Shown in pieces: positions 57,330-64,000 of a stretch of 64,000 bases of DNA; position 1 is the stretch's first letter; every line of letters begins with the position of its first letter. The DNA is from Hyaloscypha bicolor E. Lineage: Eukaryota > Ascomycota > Leotiomycetes > Helotiales > Hyaloscyphaceae. Under the pieces are notes generated by a model that searched no databases, was not told where the DNA came from, and worked only from the letters and a program-made list of their open reading frames with translations. The DNA is taken from NCBI RefSeq assembly GCF_002865645.1, contig NW_020194618.1, positions 650,885-714,884 of the forward strand. Direction: 5' to 3'. Position numbers and translations under genes: made by a program.

Positions 57330-58498
57330 CACTGCAATTTTAGCGTCAGCGAAGACTCGAAGAATGAACAAGTGTAGCTGATTCGCACACGAAGCGAGCT
57401 GTGCGAATATGAACGAGGCTCTGCGATTACATTGCAATCTTGGTATCAACGAATACAGACAATTTCCATGCAGAGTATCATACGTTAGCACAATGCGTAC
57501 CAGCAGATTTCCTCGCACTGCGATTTCAGTGTGGAAAAAGAGAACAGCATGGTCCACTCAGACAGAAGAAAAGGGGCATAGTTGAGGAACATCGAAACGG
57601 TAGTTGGATTGGAGGCAAGTCGCTTTCGCCGTTCCACATCGAAAATTTGCCGTCCCGGATCCTCAGCAATCCTCGAACCTTCCCGAGTTCTGCAATTTAG
57701 CAGAGAAGGAAAGCATGAGTGTGCCCATTTCCATACTAACAATCGCAGCTTTTCCTTTTTGTACTGCAATTCTAGCGTAGAAGGAGAGAACGAGTGTGTG
57801 CTGATTCCTGTTCCTACGATACACCAAGCATGATGCCTTGGCAATCTTTGCCCGAAGGAGGCCCAGCCGGACTACATCGGTACCGATTTGGACACGGGAT
57901 GCGCTCAGGGCTTAGGTGGCTGTTTTCACTGCAATTTTAGCGCCAAAGGAGAGGGTAAGTGTGCTGATTCCTAATTCCGCCACCAAGCTTAATATATTCG
58001 CAAGTTGGAAGCGCACTGCAATCCTGGCGTAAAGGAGAGAACGCGAGTACCGATTCAGTAGCATGCGTTTGGCGTGTGGCTCATGAAGAGCTGAGCCCAA
58101 CTCTGCACTGAAATTCTAGCGCAAAGGAGGGAGAATATCTGTGGGGTAAGGTTAATATGAGGCAGCATGCGCTAAAGGCAGAGCCGCAGAGGCAGTTTGC
58201 CAGAAATTTCACTGCAATTTTAGCGTCTAAGGAGAGGACGAGTTCATCGGGCATAGGCTGAAGAACCGAGCTACTGCACCACAGCCTGAGGAGCGCCGGT
58301 CTCGTGCACTGCAATTTTAGCGTTAACGAGGGACGGACACCGCACGGATGACACCAAGTAGCCCCATCGAATGTCACCAAACATCTCACTGCAATTTTAG
58401 CGTTAACGAGGAGGAACGACGACGGCTCGCACACCGAGAATCATGTGTTGGCACGAGGCTCTGGGAGCCGCGCTGCAACTTCCCTACTGACTGTGTAA

Positions 58499-58761
58499 CG
58501 AGCCTACCGACATAAGTCTATGGTTTTAGGGCATTTCGCTAAGAAACGAACCCCATAACTATTTTGGACACTTTTAATTTATATTCAGAATTAAGTTTAA
58601 AGGCCTTCTAAACTCATTCTAGCTTTTGTTATTTTATACGCTTGAATTATATAAGGTTTTAATCTATAGTTATCGAGAAATCGTGAAGTGAAGTGCGCGA
58701 CTTCGGTTTTTGCGATGCCTGAAAACATCGCTAAAACCATAGACTTATGTCGGTAGGCTCG
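58499..58761. mobile_element. MITE, PIF/Harbinger-like family, copy 4, inside the repeat array
   Basis: A 263-bp element. The ends CGAGCCTACCGACATAAGTC and GACTTATGTCGGTAGGCTCG are exact complements. TAA flanks both sides (58496-58498, 58762-58764). It is inserted between two units of the interspersed-repeat array, so it arrived after the array formed. No coding content. Confidence 0.9.
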
Positions 58762-58907
58762 TAACGGTCCCGAGCACTGCAATTTTAGCGTAGAAGGAGA
58801 GAACGAGTGTGGACTGATTCCCGTTCAAACACCAGGCATAATGCGTTGGCAATCTTTGCCGGTAGGAGGCACGGAGGTTCAGCTGGTCGTCCCCGCAATG
58901 GGGGAAA

Positions 58908-58988
58908 CACTGCAATTTTAGCATCCAAGTGAGGAACGAATATGAGGCTAACGAACCGGTTCCCCTCGTTAACGCTAAAATTGCAGTG
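58908..58988. repeat. Stem-loop made by two facing array units
   Basis: A plus-oriented core at 58908 and a minus-oriented core ending at 58988 face each other. CACTGCAATTTTAGC pairs exactly with GCTAAAATTGCAGTG, and GAGG pairs with CCTC further in. A transcript would form an ~81-nt hairpin. Confidence 0.6.
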
Positions 58989-59504
58989 CTTGGCTCGGGC
59001 GAGAATTTCTTGCTTGAATGCCATGTCGCCTCTCGTTGACGCTAAAATTGAAGTGTAGTAAATGGTTCGGTTCTTTAGCCTTGCGCCCGATAAATTCGTT
59101 CTCTCCTTTGACGCTAAAATTGCAGTGCTGAATTCATCTGATCTCACAAACTCAGCTTTAAGCCAGCCACGATCTCAAAGACCACCTTCCGCGCCAAACT
59201 TTGCTAATATATATATTGTGAGTTTTTATTAAGGGCTTCCGATACACTATAATTTTAGCGCCCAAGGGGAGAACGAATTTATCGGGTATAGGCTAAAGAG
59301 CCGAGCTACTGCATTACAGGAGCGTCGGTATCGTGCACTGCAATTTAGCGTTAATGAGGAGAGACGACATGCATACCTAGTATATTCGAGATGCCAAAAC
59401 ACTGCAGTTTTAGCGTTAATGAGGAGGAACGACGAGGGCTCGCACACCGATAATCATGTGTTGGCACGAGGCTCCGGGAGCCGCACTGCAACCTCTCCCA
59501 TATG

Positions 59505-59531
59505 AGGCCTGCCTCCTGTGAAGGCAGGCCT
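59505..59531. repeat. Hairpin AGGCCTGCCT / AGGCAGGCCT
   Basis: Perfect 10-bp arms (59505-59514, 59522-59531) around a 7-bp loop lie just right of the array. A strongly purine-rich tract (about 59549-59605) follows before the AT-rich block begins. No gene is nearby, so a terminator role is not indicated. Confidence 0.6.
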
Positions 59532-59639
59532 AATAACGTGACGTGGCGGATACGAGGGAGAGATTCGTGAGAAAGGGGGGAGAGGGAGGGCGAGGAGTAA
59601 AGGAGACTTGGTATTGCGCCTTCGTATGTTTATTGTTAA

Positions 59640-60590
59640 TACGCCCGTCTAAGGGAGCTTTGGGCTACCTGGGGTGCTTTCTATAGGGTTTTGTTTATAT
59701 AGTCCAGTACTTTTGAATATAGTATGGTTTCTAAAGGAGAATATTCTTAGTACTATTATCCGATATTCCTGATAATAATTGACGGCTAAGGTCGAGCCAG
59801 TATAAGTAAGGAGAAATATAGCAGGTATTAATCTCTTGATTCCACTTACTATTCTATTAGCGGTATAGCTATATATATATAAGATACCTGAAGATATCTT
59901 TAAAGCCCTTTACAGAAAACCAGATCCGAAAGCTTTCAAACTAATTTAAACTATAAAGGTTAATATTAAAGCAATACTTCTCGGTAAACTTGTAGAAATC
60001 CTGCGGCTATTAGTAGTAATATAGTATTTATAGCCTCGAGCCCGAAGCCTTACCTTACCGGCCTCTCTTATATAAGGATATCTCGGCCTTATTTACTATA
60101 ATTTTAAAGGTTTCAGGAATAGTAGTAGTATTACTACCAGAGAATACAGATAGAATTATAGGATAAATAATAAGATTATAGAGCTTCTTATATTATTTAT
60201 TTGAGAGATATATTATCCGCTTTCTGAGGCTATAATACCTGAGCTATACTATAGGAAAAATTATATAAATATTAAAAACCATTTAGTTTGGTAGTATTAT
60301 AAAGAGAATACTAGGGATATTCTCTAGTAGAACTATCCAGTAGCCCTTTAAAGCCTCGTTATTATCTATACTTAGCCTAATACTATATATCTTTCCAGAT
60401 ATTAGAAGGTTAGTATATAGATAAAATAATATACCGTTTTTGAAACTACTAAAACTTATAGTCTTACTATATATACTATTAATATCTGGTATATTAAATA
60501 GAATACGGTTACCTGTCTAATACTCGTTATTAAATATATAAAGCTTAGTATGGGCTCTAATAAGCTCGATAAGCAATAATTAGATAATTG
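59640..60590 (-). pseudogene. RIP-mutated coding relic, unidentified
   Basis: On the minus strand a stop-interrupted frame reads, among others, KGYWIVLLENIPSILFIILP, KLYNLIIYPIILSVFSGSNT and PETFKIIVNKAEISLYKRG, then QDFYKFTEKYCFNINLYSL. Codon-level stops fit CAA/CAG to TAA/TAG. The sequence has protein character over about 250 codons, but I cannot name the family; a transposon-borne gene is likely given the setting. Confidence 0.35.
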
Positions 60591-60649
60591 CGCTAATTTG
60601 TTAATAATCGATAATTATCGATAATTGGTAATAATTATTATTCTAGGCA

Positions 60650-60721
60650 ATAAGGGGCCCGGCAGAATCTGCCCCTTCTACTCTCTATTCCAATTAATTA
60701 ATTAATTAATTAATTAATCTT
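60650..60721. repeat. Hairpin AAGGGGC/GCCCCTT followed by (AATT)n
   Basis: AAGGGGC and GCCCCTT pair around a short loop at about 60650-60677. They are followed by about seven AATT units ending near 60718. This is simple-sequence DNA in the spacer downstream of the histone H3 relic. Confidence 0.55.
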
Positions 60722-60894
60722 TATACTAGTTCTTTAAAGAATATAACTAATTTGAGATATATTAAAAAAGTAATAATTTAAGTTATTGCTTTATTAATCT
60801 AATAGCTAGCTAACTGCTTTGCCTTAGATATAAAGGTTAATTTCCTGACGCCTAATCTAGTTACTTTACTAGTAACCCAAGTAAACTAACTACC

Positions 60895-61452
60895 CTATAG
60901 TACTGCTATAAGGCGTTTGCTAACCTTACTAATACCTATTATTTCTAATCTCATTTATTGGACTAGCTTCATATCCTTTTTCTAAATAGTAATCCGCTTT
61001 ATATAAATAGCTATAAGGTTTGTTACTGGAATTAGATTAGTATAAAAATTAGTATAATTAAGAAAAATAACTTATACTCAAACTTCGTAACAAGAAGCGC
61101 CTCCGCAGACTCTTATAAAGTATATAAAGCCGAAGCTTGAATATATATATCTTGTCCACTTTTCTGAGCCAAAATCTCTTTTACTAATTAATGAAATGGT
61201 GCCTTTGGAATTAATAAATTAGTACTTCTCTAATATTTTCTGATTTCTTAAAAGGCCTTAGCTATAAATCCAGTTAGTAGATATACTAATATTTTTACTA
61301 ATTAACTAATTACTAGGTTTGAACCTATATTTTCTCTTTTATATAATAGCAGAAATATAGCCTTTTCCGCCAAGTGTCTTTCTTGAAGCCTTGCCTGCAA
61401 GAGCCTTTCTAGAAGTAATACGCTTGCTATTAGTTTGCTTGGTTTGTACTAT
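60895..61452 (-). pseudogene. Histone H3-like gene inactivated by RIP
   Basis: Read on the minus strand from 61452, the first codons are ATA GTA CAA ACC AAG CAA ACT, where H3 has Met Ala Arg Thr Lys Gln Thr. All three altered codons are one C:G-to-T:A step from ATG, GCA, CGA. It continues KALAGKASRKTLGGKG, a stop, KRKYRFKP, a 52-bp intron (61262-61313, branch TACTAAC), KAF*EIRNQKILEKY and, after a one-base shift, LIPKAPFH*LVKEILAQ and SALYTL*ESAEALLV. A second 52-bp intron (61026-61077) leads to NLIAIYIKRITI and KKDMKL, with a tail of about 20 residues after the normal H3 end. The alignment to the histone fold (alpha-N to alpha-3) is continuous. The divergent N-terminus and the tail suggest an H3 variant rather than canonical H3. 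The identification is mine, from reading the translation. Confidence 0.75.
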
Positions 61453-61528
61453 AGTTGAATAATTAACTAGAGATTGCAATTACTATATCTTAATTAGTAT
61501 AGTAATTAATATAAATCAAGAGATATAC

Positions 61529-61774
61529 TGTTACGGGTACGGCATTCAGGGCTTGGAAAGCAAGGTAGAAGGTCCCTTACGAAGACGATTCAAAGCTAAG
61601 GAAGGGAAAACTAGAATACAGGAGGCTTCGAGGGAATATATGCACCCCATAGTGCGCTAGTCCCGAAGGGGCTTAGCCTTCTAAATATCTCCAGTGCATT
61701 CCAAGCATACTTCCCTAGCGAGGCGGCCGCGTCACGTGCGTCTAGGAGGCATCTGGCATCTGGGAATCGTGACA
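61529..61774. mobile_element. Solo LTR, 246 bp, with perfect TATAC target duplication
   Basis: The segment starts TGTTACGGGTACGGC and ends GAATCGTGACA. TATAC flanks both sides (61524-61528, 61775-61779). It is GC-rich and keeps CG dinucleotides, including GCGGCCGC near 61724, inside an extremely AT-rich neighbourhood. It therefore arrived after RIP or escaped it by being short. It lies 77 bp upstream of the H3 relic's start. Confidence 0.85.
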
Positions 61775-61809
61775 TATACTATAGAAGGGATTAATTGAGG
61801 GCGGATTGA

Positions 61810-61990
61810 AGTAATATAGTTGAAGGAAAGGTATTAGCTAAGGTGAAGTGACAGGAAAGAGTAAGGTAATAGCTTAAAAAATTTTTTATATATCTTAAAA
61901 GTGAATTATTTTATATTATAAAGTCAATTTTATTTCACCTTACCTCGCTTACCTTTCAATCTCTTCTTAATAACTCAACTATACTACTAT
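61810..61990. repeat. Imperfect inverted repeat, MITE-like
   Basis: TAGTTGAAGGAAAGGTATTA.. on the left and ..TAACTCAACTATACTA on the right are imperfectly complementary, with AAGGTGAA/TTTCACCTTACC inside. Length and layout suit a decayed MITE. Ends and target duplication are not certain. Confidence 0.35.
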
Positions 61991-62239
61991 ATAACTCTAT
62001 ACTATAACCTATAAGTTAGTATTCTAATATACTAATTAATTTACTAATCTCTATATAGATCGTCCTTATAGTATATTCTATAGTAATAAACTATAATTAG
62101 TATATCGAATATATTAGTAATTATAAAATATTACCGATTATTATTGAATTATTTTCAGAGCCTGAAATAAGTCTATACTTATATTATATTAATCTTTATA
62201 CTAATTATAATATTATAGAATAGTAGCTATATTAATATA

Positions 62240-64000
62240 GTATCTCAACTAGCCTCTTCTATTAGATCTGTCCGTACTACTACTTGTAAGAGAAAAGTAC
62301 TAACGGATCTATCTCAAAACCCAAATATTATAAAAGTATATAAGTATAATAAAGCTCTTATAAAAGATCTTATTTATACTAAGATTAAGAAGGCAAAGGT
62401 AGTAAATTAAAGTATAATTATAGTAGCAAAATATAAGATAGTAAGCTTAATAGTATATAAAAGTACTTTACTATTAAGATAGCAAGAAATAGTATAGAAG
62501 TCTACTATAAGTATTAAATTAAGGAGGTATTTTCAGAATATTCCTATATTAATCTTTATACTAATCTGGCTTTAGAAAATAATAAGGAAAGAATTAGAAA
62601 GCAGTTAAATAATTATATTATATAGTACTAGTTATATAGTGCTACTATATATAACTTAGCGTATAGCCAGTACTTTTAGCCGGGCATATAGCCTTTAGCT
62701 TAATTCAAGCTCTTTACTACTACTATAATATTATCTTATTATAATAAATTACTTAGCTATAGTAAGTATAGTAATTTATATATAGCTTGGGATAATAGTA
62801 ATCCGGTATAAAAAGATATTAAATATAATTTCGAGAATAATATATAGTTTAAAGAAATATAGAAGACTAAAGAAAAGCTTAATTAAGAGAAAGAGATTAA
62901 GTGAGTTTCAGAGAATAAAATAAAAGAAAAGGCTAATAGTATATAAAAAGCTTTAGCTAAGATATATAACCTCTTTTTAGATTAGTATAAAGATTAGTAT
63001 AAAACTAACTAAAATAGAAATATAAATATATTAAATTTATAGTATAGTAGGAAACTTAGTAAAAGAAAAAGAGATCCTTATTTTATAAAATTAAATTATT
63101 ATATAGTAAATATGGATTTTACTTATTTTTATATTAATTACTAATTATTATATAGTAACTATATTATACTTATTAGTTCTACTAAATTCTTTATACTAGG
63201 CAAAAAGGCTATTTAGAGAAATTTAGCTAGTTAGATATAAGGAAATAATAAATAAATTAACCTTTCTAGTTCTACTATTTAGTAGCCAGAATCCGAGGCT
63301 AAGTTAAATATTACTAGCTTTTACTTTTCTACTAAATCTCGAAAAGGCTATAAAGTAATAATACTACTAGTATATACTAGAAAAAAGCTAAAGAATAACT
63401 TATACTAATATATCTTTCTATCTAATTCTAAATTATAGGTTATAAAAGATATTATAGCTATTTAATAATATTTAAGAAACTTCTTTAGTAAAAGTAATAA
63501 TTAGCTAGGTACTATATCTTTAAGATACTAATAATTATAAATTATAAAGAAAACAATTATAATTATACTAATTTTTATACTAATTTTACTATTTTTTACT
63601 AGTATTAATAAAAATACTTAAAATTCTACTTCTTTTCTAATACTTTAAGTATTCTACTATCTCTAAAGTCTTAGCTATTATTTAGGTTCTATCTTATAAT
63701 ATTATATAGTAAGTATCTAAAAAGATTCGCTCTATTTTAGTACTTATTACTAGAATTAAAAGAATATTAATTACTATAAGTAAGAGCTTTAGCTAGTACT
63801 TTCTTTATATATTTTAATACTATTATTAAAGTATAGACAAGTTTCTAATATTATATAGCTTCTTCTAATAATAATTCTTGTATTTGTCTTAACTTACCGG
63901 CTATATATATTTCTCTAATATCTAAGTAATCTTATTAAAATTGTCTAGTTCTTTCTCTACTAGCTATTTAATTTCCTTAACTAGTACCGAACTATTAGAA
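62240..64000 (+). pseudogene. RIP-mutated coding relic running off the window, unidentified
   Basis: The plus strand, ignoring stops, gives long protein-like stretches such as ISQFKEVYYKYQIKEVFSE-type sequence, NKERIRKQLNNYIIQYQLYS, a charged helical part near 62860-63000 (KEKANSIQKALAKIYNLF) and SGSSTIQ*PESEAKLNITSF. Stops are TAA/TAG throughout. No family motif is recognised and the right end is outside the window. It is probably a transposon or a transposon-carried gene. Confidence 0.3.

Larger units (their letters stand above)
57330..59490. repeat. Array of ~19 interspersed copies of a ~30-bp motif
   Basis: The core reads CACTGCAATTTTAGCG followed by 4-6 variable bases and a purine-rich GAGGAGAACGA-like end. 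Plus-oriented copies begin near 57330, 57430, 57516, 57688, 57762, 57927, 58014, 58106, 58210, 58307, 58387, 58775, 58908, 59245, 59336 and 59400. Minus-oriented copies end near 58988, 59055 and 59127. Most steps are 64-104 bp, with two of 165-172 that look like two units with a lost core. Spacers are mostly different, but some are related (GTGTGCTGATTCC after three copies). The block 58210-58485 is a diverged duplicate of 59245-59500. A MITE splits the array at 58499. No long protein frame runs through. It is not a CRISPR array: spacers are too long and uneven, and this is a fungus. Confidence 0.8.

Noticed and set aside
57485..59447. Several 60-120-aa minus-strand frames containing LDAKIAV or LTLKLQC
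   Set aside because: These recurring peptides are the translation of the repeated DNA motif in two frames; frames are interrupted between units and lack coding character.
57330..59490. CRISPR array
   Set aside because: Repeat-spacer layout is superficially similar, but spacers are long and uneven, some are related to each other, units occur in both orientations, the organism is a fungus, and no cas genes exist.

Overview
The window looks like nuclear DNA of a filamentous ascomycete (Pezizomycotina) with an active history of repeat-induced point mutation (RIP). Evidence: short spliceosomal introns of about 50-90 bp with GT..AG ends and CTAAC/CTGAC-like branch points; fungal-only gene families (HET incompatibility proteins, a CAP59-type GT69 mannosyltransferase, an RTA1 relic); and a sharp two-phase base composition, with gene blocks of ordinary GC next to blocks where nearly every C:G has become T:A and every old reading frame is full of TAA/TAG. 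I saw no tRNA, rRNA or CRISPR locus.

Layout. 1-3160: transposon debris with one small inverted-repeat (MITE) copy, a solo LTR and a second MITE with perfect 39-bp ends. 3475-5160: an intact HET-domain gene. 5500-39640: one AT-rich block made of nested transposons. It holds a decayed integrase-type element, a piggyBac element (7139-22358) split by a 13.2-kb Ty3/gypsy element (8507-21674), and a minus-strand gypsy (25712-39075) split by a plus-strand gypsy (30278-36645). A MITE at 39646-40047 sits on the edge of the block.

40050-57000 is a gene block with many broken genes. In order: a lectin/CBM-like pseudogene, a frameshifted coiled-coil gene, a Ser/Thr kinase, a secreted Ig-like surface protein fragment, a GT69 mannosyltransferase, an RTA1 pseudogene, a small secreted cysteine-rich protein, a large HET protein whose start lies 75 bp from a MITE, and a broken gene with a STAND-type N-terminal domain. 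57330-59490 is an unusual array of about 19 copies of a ~30-bp motif separated by semi-unique spacers, with one MITE inserted in it. 59640-64000 is AT-rich again and contains a RIP-killed histone H3-like gene with two recognisable introns and a GC-rich solo LTR beside it.

The live genes fit self/non-self recognition (two HET proteins, a STAND-type relic), signalling (kinase) and surface or secreted functions (GT69 enzyme, secreted protein). They sit in narrow islands between RIP-inactivated transposon nests, as in plastic, fast-evolving fungal compartments. The MITE family, the interspersed-repeat array and the H3 relic are the most unusual contents.
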